The notes: a model not told the origin generated them from the letters alone. A DNA stretch of 64,000 nt from Caprella mutica (GCA_947561585.1 CANNZV010000924.1:114881-178880), one strand, 5' to 3'; counted from the first letter of the stretch, positions 1-13,079 are shown. Numbers and translations are program-made.

Positions 1-1826
1 GTATTATTTAATCTCCTTGAATGAAGTACTCTTGAAGCTTCCTAATTATGACCCTTATAGCTGTTCATCAATTCGCAACTGATCAATTCATCAATTAATG
101 GATTTTGAATTAGCAGTAACACAAGAATCATCACTACACTACCACTTGATCAATCAAATGGTAGTGATGTGTATCTCATTAAATTCAATAACGGCATCCC
201 TATTGTAATGTTACTTTTTACAAATTTTCCTCTATAATTTTGATCTCAGTAATGCAATAATTTTGATCATTGCACCTCAGGAATCGAATTTATTGATAAA
301 TATAAAAACTATGCCATATATGGTTCTCATATTAATAAAAATAATCTACGTAACACATGACTGCTCGGTGTTCCATATACAGCACATAGCGATATTTGAT
401 TTTCAGTAAGCAAAATTTCATTTTGAGGGTACCACAAAAATTAAATGAAACGTGAGTTTAAATTAATTTCCCTTTCGCGCTCGGATTATTCTCATATAGT
501 GAGTCCATATTGTATGCCATGATACTGTAGTAGTTTTAATTCAGATTTGTTATTCAATTGCTATTTACTATAAAAGATAATTAGATCTGTTTATTTTCAA
601 ATAAACCATTGTTCAATGAAAGTTCTTTCATTGTCTTATCTTCATGTGCTTACAATTTCGTTGCCCCAATATCTAATTTCTCGTCTCAGTGAATGTTTGG
701 TCAGTATCTCTCAGGAGAATTCTCAATCTGTTCCCCTTTGATATTTCCATCGGTTTTCCCATAAAATTCAGTAACGACTTTGGCTAGAGCTTTATATGCT
801 CATTATTACGATGGAGTAGGCTATCAAAATCTCTCATCAACAACTGATTGACAAGGAAAAACAGTTTGTCGAGATGACTGTCTAAGCAGGTCAAGTTTCT
901 CATTATTGTTGGCTCTGATCTCAAAAATGGTAAATTGAATCCATGTCGGTTCAATAATTGACTTGATAAAATGAGCGGAAATTAACGAGCAAATATATTT
1001 GAAAGACTAGATTTATTTTCTTATTTGAGAACTAAAATAGAAAGAATGAATCATTGAATCGATTGAATTTCTATTCCTTAAGTCAATTGATGATGATAAA
1101 CTTACATGACAATAATTATGAATATCAGAAAATTATGTTCTACTCAGAACTGTAGATAAAGTAGAAATAGATAGATGAATAAGAAATAGATAAATAAATG
1201 AGGAATAATTAAGTGGAATGGTATTCACATTTTGAATTAACATATATATATACATTTATGAGCTATTTATATCTATAATATAATTTTTTTTTTCGTAAAC
1301 TTAGAATACTCGATTGTGATTTTCTTAATAAATACTTCACAAATGTAAATACTTTGACATCAATTTTCTTTGTGCTGAGTAACTATGAAGTATTTTGTTG
1401 TGTTAAATAATATATTGACTAAGTAGATATTCACTTCATATTTTCATATAGACATTTTCAAAAGCGATAAGACGATACTAGAAAATTTATCGCTGGATTT
1501 TCTCGCCAGAGAATTTATTGAAGAATTTGCTGAGTAATAGATGAGAATGTCAGTATGGAAATTTGGCCGCAAGCCGCTTACAAAAATGAGAGGTTTGCAC
1601 TTTATATTACTTAATTTATGACATGAAATGAAATACGAGGAATGCTATGAATTGGTTGAAAATCCTAATAAGAACAAATAAATAAGTGAAATCTTTTTCA
1701 TTACATATTTTGAATACTGAAAAAAGATTATCCTCGTATTTTTCTTTTATATTTGCAATTTATATCGTGTGAAACTATATTATATTTATTTTTCCACATA
1801 TAATATTAGTTAAGTATTAGTTATAA
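1..1826. other. AT-rich noncoding stretch, nothing recognised
   Basis: I see no open frame of note, no repeat array and no recognisable element. It is low-complexity AT-rich DNA up to the left inverted repeat of the Penelope-like element. Confidence 0.5.
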
Positions 1827-2262
1827 AAATCTTAGTAAATTTATGAAATGAAGAGCGAGTGACATGACCAAAAAGTTTCCATCCTTTTATTTTTCTAGAG
1901 CTTTCGAATAAATCAATATTCATTATCAATATCCTAATTCTGACTAATTCTAAACAAAATAAGTAGAAATAAGAAGTATTATGGATACCAAAATTATTAA
2001 TGTCACCTAACTAATTCACAAATCATAAAGAAAAATAATAAATTATTAACTTAAAAGAGTTAAATTAAATGAAATCGCTTGTTCATTGAGCAATGGCGAC
2101 TGTTTATGAATGTATATAGTATATACTATATAGATTCCAATAAACGAATATCACACTGGTTTGAAATTTTGAAATTTTCTTCCTTATTTTGGGTGATTAT
2201 AATCGAAAGAATGATTGCGAATTGAACTATATGGTTGGGAGCTACAACGATTATTAGTTCTA

Positions 2263-3655
2263 AAGGATTAAAGGCTGAGAAATTCTCACCTTTAACTGCA
2301 TCATGGTCTCACCAATGTAAGTGGACTGGCACTGTCCACACGAGTATTTATAAATGAGACTAGATGACAGAAAAGGTGGGATTTTATCGTTATAAGGAGA
2401 AAAAGAACCAATAGTGGTTGCATTTGTGAAAACAAAATTTAGTTTAAATTGGGGGTAAAATTTGTTAAGTAATGAGTAAAGTTCTTTTTTACATTTAATG
2501 CTTGAATCACCCAAATAAGGAAGGGATACGAAAATGTCAAATTTAGAAACAGCTAATTTACGTTTAAGTGGAGTATGAACTGAATTTAAAAAATGAGAGA
2601 CAAATATATCAATACATTTTTGAGGATAACGATTACCAGAGAAAAATCACGCAAGTGTGATGATTCAGCATAAAAAAAAAACAATATAATTCGAGCAAAT
2701 CGCATACGCTCTATGAACAAGACAAGTAATCAAATGTACTTTGTAAGATGTCGGTATGAAAGAATCAAATCTTAATCTCAATCCTGTGAATGTCTTTTTA
2801 CGATATACTTTAGTAGAAAAACTATTATCAGTACGATTAATGTCTACATCTAAAATATTTATAGACAATAGTTTTTCTCAATGTCCGAAGTGAATTTAAT
2901 ATTAGAATGCTTAGTGTTCAAATAGTTTTGAAAAGACAGTAAAAAGATATCATGTACATATCTTTGATAAAATTTAGGTTTAAATTCTAAAGGGCAATCA
3001 TCTAGCCATCGTTGTTCATGAAAACATAAAAAAGACATTCCCAAGAGTGGGACCAAGGGGATTTCCCATACCTACACCATAAAATTGGGAAAAAAGCTTA
3101 CCATTGAAAAGGAAGTGGACATTCTTAACAGCGAGCTCAAATAACTGCTTGAAGAAACATGAAGATAAACTGGGAGACAACTTTTGGTCTGAATAGGGAG
3201 ACGAAGTAGCAATTTCTATGGTTTCATTCAAAGGTATATTGGTGAACAAAGATTTTATATGTCAAAGCTTGCCATGCATAATGAGTTTGAATTCTTGTTG
3301 TTAGTAATTTCTTGAACAAATGAGAATGAGTCCTGAACCGTATATTGATTGGTTATGATGGGTTTTAGAAATGGTATACTAGAAACTTTGCAATATTGTA
3401 TCCTGGAGCACCTATAGCCGAACGAATAAGTCGCAGTAGTGCCCCAATTTTGTGTACTTTTGGTAGTCCATAAAGTACTCCTTGTTTAGATTCTGAACAG
3501 TGCAGATAATCATATTTCTCAACATTTCTTTCTTTCCTGTTTTTTAATTTAGTAGCTAATCTGCTAATTTTATCTTCTTGTTTAATTATTTCTTTAAACC
3601 AATATTCTTGAACAATTTTAAATTTCGATAGATCTTCTAAAATACTAAGGGAATA
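2263..3655 (-). pseudogene. Penelope-type reverse transcriptase with GIY-YIG endonuclease, broken
   Basis: Minus-strand translation runs from about 3655 down to 2263 through several frames. In order it shows VLYGLPKVHK (about 3446-3483), FTNIPLNETIEIA (near 3249), FFLFNGKL-like sequence, GVGMGNPLGP (about 3048-3077), FKPKFYQRYVHDIFLL (near 2955) and a final YKYSCGQCQSTYIGET with a short tail. These are the usual Penelope RT blocks followed by a GIY-YIG nuclease core. The catalytic YxDD reads YVHD here, so the first aspartate is lost. Stops and frameshifts split the frame into at least four pieces, and the endonuclease is cut short at the inverted repeat. It is a dead copy; the family call is strong. 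Confidence 0.82.
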
Positions 3656-4009
3656 TCATTTAGAACTAATAATCCCTTTAGCTCCCAACCATATAGTTCA
3701 ATTCATAATAATTCTTTAGATCATAATCACCAAATTAATTGAGGAAGGAAATTTCAAAATTTTGCAAACTTCAAACCAGTGTGATATTTGTTCATTTGAA
3801 TCTATATATATTCATAAACAGTTGCCATCGCTTAATGAACAAGCGAATTCATTAAATTTATCTATTGTGGGTTACTAACTTATAATTTTTTTATTTATTT
3901 TTTATTATTTGTGAATTAGTTAGGTGACTTTATTAATTTTGATATCCATAATACTTCTTATTTCTACATATTTTGTTTAAAATTAATCAAAATCATAGAG
4001 TTATGATAA

Positions 4010-4185
4010 ATTCTTCTAGAGATAGGAAGTGTTGCAGTGATTGCAGGACGATAAGGAAGACGGTGTAAAACCTTATTTTGTTTCAGTCATATCATTTCTT
4101 CATTAAATTTTGTTTCAGTTATATCATATCTCCATTAACTGACGCTAGATTGCCAGTCACGTGACCTAAAAATAAGGATTTTAGC
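4010..4185. repeat. Extra segment in the right Penelope arm; dispersed repeat relic
   Basis: This stretch interrupts the right inverted repeat and has no partner in the left arm. Its start (GTTGCAGTGATTGCAGGACG, about 4030-4050) resembles GTTGCAGCGATCGCGGGACG near 15394, and both are followed by a block ending AAAACCTT. The similarity suggests one dispersed repeat family. Confidence 0.5.
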
Positions 4186-4306
4186 GAAAATTAGGATATT
4201 GATAATGAATATTGATTTATTCGAAAGTTCTAGAAAAATAAAAGGACGAAAACTTTTGTTATCGTGACACTCGCACTTCATTTCATAAATTTACTAAGAT
4301 TTCCAA

Positions 4307-5324
4307 GCAAGAAGCCAATAACTGAAATTATAAAAATATTATACACGACATTACATTAATACAAAATTCTGTTTTAATGCAACATCTTTTAATGTAACAT
4401 GACAAGTCTTTTCTTTTCAAATCAAAAACCTCTCTTTGAAAGGCAACTTTGAGTCGTCAATTAATTAACCTTCTGATCAATTTTTCTTGTTACGACTAAA
4501 GGAAAAACCACTGAACTCAATTTGGAAGAAGAAATTAAATTAACGAAAAGTTTTTTCCAAACGAAACAGATATATTGGGATCCACGGAGTCAATCAGTGT
4601 TAATCATTAACATAATATTTATTATGATTTGTTTGAATTATTAGTCAAATGATTATTTCTTGTATAGTCACTTAAACTAAGTATGAAAATCTGTTCACTG
4701 AAATATATAATGGTAAATTAACAACCAATTGAAAATATTTTTTATTGCCAAAACATTCTTGCTTAATTTTTGAGATAAATTTTAAATCCCTAAAAAACTA
4801 ACATCCAGAAAGTGAATTAAGTTAAATTGTGGACTACATTTCTGGACGAATTTCAGAGCAGTGAAAATGTCGGCGAAAGAATTAGTTGAAGCTCTCTGAT
4901 GTAATTTGGCAAAGAAACTCTTAGGAAGTTCAAGTAATTGCTCATTTCTTCAGTTTATTGTATCACATGAATTTCAGCTCAATGAATCTGACAATTAAGA
5001 GGAAAAGTTTTTTTTTTGCTGACATATTTACAGGTATGCTAATCATTATTTTGCTACAATATGCTACCTGTAATGATTTTTGACATAATTTGTTTTGATT
5101 AACAAATAACAGACTAAAAAATTATTCTCCTTTACTCCTTATGGCTTGGAACAAAACATTTTATTGATCCAAAAAATTTGTCATAACATTCTTCAACTAA
5201 GTTTTTTTATTTAGTAGAAGAATGTTATTGTTTTTATATGTGTGCCGATCACCCTATAAACTAAAACAATGTCTTTTGGTTTAATTGTTGGTTGCAAGAA
5301 AAAAGTCACGATTAACATTTAAGA
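4307..5324. other. AT-rich noncoding stretch
   Basis: No coding frame or repeat array could be supported here. Confidence 0.45.
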
Positions 5325-5820
5325 TACGTTATAATTCCATGACTAAATTAATGGTCATGATAAATAAAAATCCGAATAATAAAATCCGTATAATAGATAC
5401 AATAGAGGGAACAAACAATACAGGTAACAAAAACTCATAATAACAAAAAAAAAAAACTTGGTACACAAAAATAAGAGATATAAAAAAAAAAAAATCGGGA
5501 TAAAAATAAATACAAAAAAAGCAATCTGGGATACGAAAAATATCCTGGATACAAAACATCCGAGATACTAAAGAATCAGGAATTACAATAAAATCAGGGA
5601 TTACAAAGAAGTTCAAAATTATGAAAATAGGCACACAATAATCCGAGATTAAAAAATACGAGATAAATAAATCCAAGTTTGAGAAAATCCGAAATTTGAA
5701 AAAACCGAATTAAACATATCCGAGTTGTTAAAAAAATATTGAAAAAAAAATAATAAATGCTTTTTACGAAACAATTGGATATACCCAATCTAAGACTACA
5801 AAAAAATAATCCGTGATAAC
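5325..5820. repeat. Degenerate short-period repeat, ATCCGA type, copy 1
   Basis: The sequence is a string of loose units such as AAATCCGAATAAT, ATCCGAGATAC and ATCAGGAATTAC, spaced about 12-16 bases, bounded on the left by TATAATTCCATGACTAAA. The same boundary and unit occur in reverse orientation at 55390-55770. Open frames here are by-products of the A/T runs and are not genes. Confidence 0.65.
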
Positions 5821-5829
5821 ATAAATCGG

Positions 5830-8161
5830 AACATTTTATAATAATAATTGGAAAAAACTGTACCCGTGCCTATAGTCCAGAATTTTTAATGAGTGAAGAG
5901 AAATCTGACTCACTAGTGTATGTTTAACTTTATTATTAACGCCAGTATAATGTAAAAGAGAGATCAACCATTAGTAAATCCCTCAAATTTCCAATTTTTT
6001 GAAACCCTGTGTCTGATGCTAAGATACAAGATATCGACTAAATATCAAAGCTATTCTTTCACTTTCAGGCAAACGTAAAACATAGCAGATAAGTTTTGAA
6101 GTGCAATGGATACATTAATATATTCAGTTAATCACTATCAACAATGATTTTTTGATCGGTAAATAAGGTACCATTAAGATCTTCTTTTCTCATAAAAATA
6201 ACCATTGAAGAAGTACATCAATCAAACCGATCAATTTACGCTTTTTAAGAAGAAGGGGGGCGGGGGGACATATATATCCCGTAATAATTTATGACAAGAC
6301 AACATTTTAATGACAAATATAATTTCTTCATGTAGCTTATAAAAATAACAATGTAATTCAAATAGAATTATAAATAATATTCAATGATAACTTCGTTGTT
6401 TAAGTGCTTTTCAATTTATGTGTACACTACTTCAATTAATAAAACCTATTCAAATTTAACTCTCCATATTCCAAGTAGCGACATCTTGACTATTCAAACA
6501 CAGAACTTTAACAGAGTCAACTGTCTCTTTGTGAGTCCAAGTGAAGAAAAGTCCATAAACAGAATTCATGTTAGATTCTTCATATTCAGTAGGATTTGAA
6601 GACCTTTTTGTTTGTCTGTTACTTTTCTCGTCGAATTTGACTTAATTAATGATGTACACGCGGACAAATAAATAGGAAGTTTTCTGTTTGTTTACTTTGT
6701 TGCAGAAATAGAAACACAGTTCATTTCTTCTGTAGTTTATAATTCAGCAATTAAGGAATGATTTATGAATTTGCAAGAATTATTATTAACGAAAGACTTT
6801 AATGAATTTTCGACCTATATCTGAGTTTGTGTTCTTTCACTTATATATAATAACTATATGCCATGAAATTAAACCCAACTGAATAGACATTTTGTGGGAC
6901 TATTTTGGAACTTTTTAAACATTCTAATTAACAGACTGAATATATTGCATACTTTGATTCTCAAAATTAGTAGTATTTTTGTTGGCTCTAATAAATGTAA
7001 TAATGGCTCTAAAATCAGTAGAATTAGTACCCATTTTGTATATATTGAAGCACTAAGCCCAATCTCCTTATCTATAAACATATTTATTGCATTCCATCTA
7101 GGAAAAAAAAATTACTTTCTACATATAGTTGAAGATTATTATTTACGATACCCTTTCCTTAATTATAACATGAATCTTAGCTAATTTATATTACAGTATA
7201 TATTACAGTAATAAAGAGCACGCAGTATCAACAAATTGGCTCTGTATCGAATACCAATAAGCAAATATGTAATTGATATCAATTCACTTCTTTGGATCCA
7301 GTTTGATGTATCCGATACAATCGCTAGCGTCAATAAAAATGTGGCAATATTTTCACCGATGAAAGGAACTGATCAAAATGACTACCACTTCAAAATTGAC
7401 CGAAATAAGAGAGAATTTATATGTATTTATATTTCAATGAACATTGTAATAATTCCTGCATTCGAACGGCGTTATTAAGGAGTTTTATATGAAAAAACAA
7501 TTCAATTAAATTCAATTTCATGATTAAAATATTTGATAATATATTTCGTTTCAATATCTCAGACCAAATTTATTTGAAGTTTCTAAAGTAAATAAAGGTT
7601 TTCACTATAATTTGATGGTGTTTATTTTGTTTTATATAGCAACTTTCTGAGACTAGAAGATATGAAATGAAAAAATAAACAGATTTTGTTAAAAAGTAAC
7701 TAAATATCAAGGAATTTGATTTCAGAAGATTGCAGTCTTAACGAAATACCTAGTCATTGTACCCACCAACTGAAAAGAGGAAGATTCAATTGAAGTTTAA
7801 TTCATATTGTGTAATTAAAATCATTTGCAATGATTAGGAATCACAAATTGATGTCACTCTGATTAGGATGCAGATGAAAATTCAAAATCTTAATTTATGA
7901 TAAGACATTTGTATACATTTCTATTAATATTATTCATTCTGTAAGATGAAGTTTATTCTCAATAAACACTTATTTTTGAATATTACTATGTGCATATGTT
8001 TTTTTCTGAATAAAGCAATAATCTTATATGTATTTTGCATTTACAAATTTCTACATATTCATGCAATGTCAAGATTTCAGTGAACTATTGAAAATGAAAA
8101 GCTTCCAATTGTTGAGGGTTGTTAGAAAATATAATATATACTTTCATTTAGTAAATCTTAT
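5830..8161. other. AT-rich noncoding stretch with one G-run
   Basis: Nothing coding is convincing. Small open frames near 6384-7478 have low-complexity, unrelated translations. The only sharp feature is a 13-base run of twelve G and one C at 6255-6267, unusual in this AT-rich setting. Confidence 0.45.
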
Positions 8162-8250
8162 GTAGCAAATAATTATATTATTTTTTATTTATAATTTTTA
8201 TTTAGCAAATAATCTTATCATTTTTCTTTTATAATCTTTATATAGCAAAT
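8162..8250. repeat. Tandem repeat, about 41 bp, roughly two copies
   Basis: TAGCAAATAAT recurs at about 8163, 8203 and 8244, and the AT-rich spacers between also align. This gives two full units and a partial third. Confidence 0.6.
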
Positions 8251-9269
8251 AAATACTGCAGCTAATTCTGCATATCAGAGAATATTTACTAATAATTTAT
8301 GGATTAATTGTTGGATGATCAAACTCAAAGGCTTTCTAAAATAAAATCTACATCTGTTGGCAGATTTTCATTTCAAGCTTTCATTTTTATTAATGTAGAT
8401 CATCATCGGTTAAGTACACAAGGTATTGAAATTTCAATTGGTTCATGTAGAAAGATTATGAAGTACAGTTACCTAGCTATCTATTATCTAATATGATGGA
8501 TTTTATTTAATTTAAAATGAATGACTTTATATCAGATTTAAGTAGTTAGTAATTTTCATGAGAGTAAATTTAACACGATATAAATAGTTTCTTGTTTTCG
8601 AATAGATCTGCAAGTATTGTTGGAGCAATGCATTATTCCTGATAATTTTGAAATAAATTGAAAATAAAACATAAAGAAAATCAAGTGTTTCAAATATTTA
8701 CAAAATACTATAGACTTTGAAGTGAGAAAGATTCAATTTATGGCTGAAACAAACAATTATTTTCATTTTTTCTTTTAGGGTACAACACAGATATTCTTTG
8801 AAACAAAAAACCGTGTCCTGCCACCCATATCATCGAAGAATTTTCCAATAGTTTATCCTTTACCTAACTTTATCTGCAATATTCATGAATTATTTCCTAT
8901 TCATTTATGAGCAATATTTACTAAAAGACTTACAGGCAGACTTTGAGTGCATAGTTACCACCAAAGGCTTTTCTTTATTGCTCTCTTCATATCCACAAGA
9001 AATTCATATTATATTTCGTCGATAACTATAAACTATAAGTGAAGCTATATAACATTTTAAAATAGCTATCGTATTTCCATGAAAGATAGAGAATAGAGTT
9101 ATATATAATACAATAAACATTTTATTTGATGTGGAACTGTAATAACAATTCTATATCGGAAAATGATGTTGAATATTAGTGCAATAATCTTATTTTATTA
9201 TAGAGAAAAGAATTGGATAAATTTAGGTGAATAAAAAGATAAGGAGATATATTATGTATTAGAAATCAC
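8251..9269. other. AT-rich noncoding stretch
   Basis: No feature could be supported; the short frame at 8308-8496 resembles nothing I know. Confidence 0.4.
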
Positions 9270-10166
9270 TGTTTCGTCATCGCTTTCATTGTTGCTTTTG
9301 TTCCTCTCACAGTTTCGTTTGTTCCTCTCCCAGTTTCTTTTGTTCCTCTCACAGTTTCTTTTGCAACTCTCTTTGTTTCTTTTGTTCCTGTCACCGTTTC
9401 TTTTGTTTCTTTAATTGTTTCTTTTGTTCCTCTTATGGTTTCTTTTATTCCTTTCATTATTTGTTTTGTTCATCTCACAGTTTCTTTTGTTCCTGTTTCT
9501 TTTTTCTCTCATTGTTTCTTTTGTTCTTATCACTGTATATTTTGTTCTTCTCATTGTTTCTTTTTTTCCTTTCATTGATTTTTCTTTGGTTCCTCTCTTT
9601 GTTTCTTTTGTTCTTCTTAATTTTTCTTTTATTCCTCTCATAGTTTCTATTATTATTCTCATTGTTTCTTTTGTTCATCTCATTATTTCTTTTGTTCTTC
9701 TCATTGTTTATTTTGTTCCTCTCATAGTTTCTTCTGTTTCTCTCATTGTTTCCTTCGTTCCTCTCATTGTTTCTTTACTTCCTCTTTTTGGTTATTTTAT
9801 TCCACTCATTGTTTCTTTTGTTCCTCTCATTGTTTTTCTTCTCTCTCATTGTTTCTTTTATTCCTCTTATTTTTCTTTTACTCCCCCCATTGTTTCTTTT
9901 GTTTCTCTTATTGTTTCTTTTATTCCACTCATAGTTTCTTTTGTTCCTCTCATAGTTTCCTTCGTTCCTCTCATTGTTTCTTTTGTTCATCTCATTATTT
10001 CTTTTGTTCCCCTCATTGTTTCTTTAGTTCCTCTCATTGTTTTTTTTACTCCTCTCATTGTTTCTATTATTCCTCTCATTGTTTCTTTTGTTCCTCTCAT
10101 TGTTTCTTTTGTTCCTCTAATTGTTTCTTTCGTTCCTCGCATTGTTTTTTTTGTTCATCTCTTTGT
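9270..10166. repeat. 21-bp minisatellite (TTCTTTTGTTCCTCTCATTG type)
   Basis: About 43 imperfect units of 21 bases run head to tail. Because 21 is a multiple of three, the plus strand stays open from about 9415 to 10317 (300 codons, heptapeptide repeat of the FVPLIVS type), and the minus strand reads as Lys/Arg/Glu-rich repeats such as RNKRNNE. The openness follows from the unit length and composition. I do not call a gene. Confidence 0.9.
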
Positions 10167-10320
10167 TCCTTTAATCGATATTTGTATTAAGAATTTTCCC
10201 CGAAAAAAATTCGATGCAAGAAAATTCGCTACAGGAATGTTTGCCTTTGAGAATTTTCACCGCCCGGAATTTTCGCCGCAGGATATTTTTTTTTCAAAAT
10301 TGGACGTTTTTAGTTAATGT
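10167..10320. repeat. Short-period degenerate repeat next to the minisatellite
   Basis: After the 21-bp array the sequence changes to 15-16-base units such as GAATTTTCGCCGCAGGA, GAAAATTCGCTACAGGA and GAATTTTCACCGCCCG. It is C/G-richer than its surroundings and ends near 10320. Confidence 0.5.
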
Positions 10321-10699
10321 AACAATTGAAATGACCTCAATGTTAATGTTTTAAGGGAAAAGAGTTTAAAATATATATATATGTAAAATACCTATATTCC
10401 AAAGGAAAAGAGTTTCTATATAATCTAAATTGAAATTTACCTATAACTGCAATAAGGCCACCATATTATATTATAATTCATTCACATATTCCTTGTGAAA
10501 TAGAAGTTTAATATAACTCATCTAATATTTACAGAGAAAAACTCATTCTATCACAAAAGAAAGTGATTAGAGCAGTCAAATGAATGCTTTAGCCAACAAC
10601 TATTTTTATCACTGTAAATTTTTGAAAACGATCTCAACTACCTTCGCATAACACAATATTTGTTATTCATATCGAATTATTGAGCATTGTTATGCATCA

Positions 10700-11015
10700 T
10701 TCAGACACTCCTCGATATCCAACCCTCATTGGGATAATTTACTTACATTACACCACGTTATACAAGATCTAAATCTCAGAATTCTATTGATTTTGTTGGT
10801 GTGGATTGTTGGAACGAGTTCTAAGAGAGTGCTCCTCATTGTATGATTTTGATTTGACCTGAAAGATTTGTTATTTGAAAAATATCAATAATCTGATGAG
10901 TGTCACTGCATTTGTTACGTTAATTTGTATGTTTGATCGATTTTTTATTTGTGTATTTATAGTCCTTGAACTTTAGGCTTAAGTGGGCCAAAATGAATAA
11001 ATATATAAAATGTAT
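10700..11015 (+). mobile_element. LINE 3' end relic
   Basis: A plus-strand frame includes YTRSKSQNSIDFVGVDCWNE, which resembles the conserved 3' end of jockey/CR1-type ORF2 proteins (an H-x-TR..., then WN-x-LP region). After a stop-rich stretch there is CTTTAGGCTTAAGTGGGCC followed by AATGAATAAATATATAAA, a typical LINE 3' end. The upstream part is missing, so this is a 5'-truncated copy. Confidence 0.5.
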
Positions 11016-12365
11016 TTTTATTTTATTTCCCAAGTATCTATTCTATTCAAAATACACTCGATTTTATAAATTTTTATAATATTCTATAAAAACTTTAAGT
11101 TGAATATTATTTACAAAATATTAATTGGTTCAATTAAGAATCGTGCCTTCAACCTACAAAAGTAAGCCGGAAAAATACTTATAATGAAAGCAATGCTTAA
11201 TCTGTCATGATAATCTATTGTCAAGAAGCGTTGGTAGCGGGGGATGCAAAAATCCTCTAAAAAATATTGCGCTCATAATTTAATTTCCTGGGGTTTAGTA
11301 GGAAGAGAGTTAAAAAAATATTCTTGCAGCAAAAATTCCGTACGTTTTATATTCCATTCAACTTTTTTTTTTGCGGTGAATTTTCTTTCGGAAAATATTG
11401 CCAGACACGGAAATATATTTAAATAAATTAATATTATATTAAAGCAAATGCTTCTCTCTCCTGTCTTCTTTTCAATTGTCTATTTATATTTACAATTGGA
11501 GTTTCATTTTATTTAGAGTTGCTGACCAAGAAATATTGACATAACTCATTCACATACTATTGTGTGAAGTCATGAAATAGCCATTTCCGCCATTTGTACG
11601 TTACTATAAAAGCAGTTACTATACCTTGAATGAAACAGTTCCCAGGTAGCTGCTGTTAAAATCACATATCTAGTGATCACATTTCTTAGAGTAACAATAT
11701 ATACTAGAGAGAGAGCTAGTAGCGCAGTGAATGCATGACAGATAAAATCTTATTTTTTTCAAAGCTCAGGTGTGCGACAAGGGTTATAGACTATTATAAG
11801 GTTGACCTGACGTAATTTTCTGCCAGACGTACCAACATCATCCGCATTTCAGTATAAGTTGAAAATCTAGTCATTGCACCCACTGCTTATATAAAAGCAT
11901 TAAATTCAGCAAGATATTGGTTGCACAATAATGTTTTACTGTTTATGACGAAAAGTTTGTGTAAAATAAGAGAAAAAAAGAGTACCTTGCTATATCAGAC
12001 ACTTCCCTCACTTATTTTTTTATTTAAGATTAGAATTACCGAATTGCAAATGATTAGTGACGTAACTAGCTGTTTTAACTAGATTTTGAGCTGAATTGTG
12101 AGGATTAGTTATTAACTACATACTCAAAAACCTCTCTATTGCAATATTTACCGTTACTAATCAGTATTAGTCAAATTAGGTCAATGCTTATGATAAATAC
12201 CTATCAGCCTACCTAGTTAGTAAAAAAAAGGTACTACAGAAACTCGTTTTCTCGTTATGAAATGGTCATAAATGAGGATGGTTCTCAACCAGTTTCGAAA
12301 TAATAGCTAAATAAATAAAATAATTATTGGCAATTATTTGTGCGTAACTTTTGGTGAGCGCATCG
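11016..12365. other. AT-rich noncoding stretch with a weak dispersed-repeat relic
   Basis: Near 11700-11800 there is a GAGAGAG...GTAGCGCAGTG block followed by GGTGTGCGACAAGGGTTATA, similar in order to blocks near 14500 and 15390-15480. Nothing else is recognised. Confidence 0.35.
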
Positions 12366-12990
12366 GGATATCACTGCGCACATGAAGGGTTGTTACTGCG
12401 CATTGCATGAATACAACACTTCTCTCCCCCACCTAAATACCTCCTGTCCCCATTTTAATGCCCTTCTTCCCCCTATCTACACCTACTTCTTTCCCCATCT
12501 AAATATCCCTCTATTCCTATCTTAATCCCTCTCCCTTCCCATCTAAATCCCCCTCTCCTACCAATTTATTCGCACTCTTTCTTCATCGAAATATCCCTCT
12601 CTTCTCATCTATATTTTCTCTCTTCTCCATCTATTTCCCCCTCTCCTCCATCTATTTTCCCCTCTCCCACATCTAAATCCTCCTCCCCCTCACTTAAACG
12701 TCTGTGCTTCCCTCTGTACATGCCCTCTCTCCAATCTACTTGTCCCTTACTTTTTAGACACATATTAAATAAATCTGCAACAAATTTAACACTTAAATTT
12801 TACGCAACTAGTTAACTACTTATATCATGTGATATAATAGGATCGTAGGTATATTGTTAATCAATTTTTAATTCAAAAACCTCTCACCCCCCCCCCTAAA
12901 TACCCACTCTCCATATTTTAATACCCCCACATCAAATTGCATAGCTACTACGATCGTAAGTTTGTTGTTAATCAAATTTATGATTAAATA
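12366..12990. repeat. C-rich polypyrimidine tandem array
   Basis: Units of roughly 20-22 bases of the CCCCTCTCCTCCATCTAAAT type repeat loosely from about 12420 to 12740, with a smaller block at 12880-12940. The plus strand is almost purine-free for long runs. The left edge has GGGATATCACTGCGCACATG, related to the termini of the element at 13865-14251. Confidence 0.6.
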
Positions 12991-13079
12991 ACACCTTATT
13001 CAATATTTGTGTCTTTATTAAGAGCTAAGAACTAATATTTTTTATATATATTTGCATACAAATATTGTTATTAATGATG

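Larger units (their letters stand above)
1827..4306 (-). mobile_element. Penelope-like retroelement between inverted repeats
   Basis: The core (about 2263-3655) encodes, on the minus strand, Penelope-type reverse transcriptase and GIY-YIG fragments. It lies between long inverted repeats. The left arm is about 1827-2268. The right arm is about 3655-4306 and reads as its reverse complement, for example AGGATATTGATAATGAATAT on the right against its complement near 1930. The right arm carries about 175 extra bases (about 4010-4185) that the left lacks. Penelope elements are known to have terminal repeats in direct or inverted arrangement. No target duplication was found at the outer ends. The copy is decayed. 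Confidence 0.8.

Noticed and set aside
5329..5788. Two overlapping minus-strand frames of 115 and 64 codons
   Set aside because: Translations are F/I/Y-rich products of A/T runs in a degenerate repeat; no family resemblance.
9415..10317. 300-codon frame as a membrane protein gene
   Set aside because: Openness follows from the 21-bp unit; no promoter, splice or transcript evidence. Kept as a repeat and a finding.
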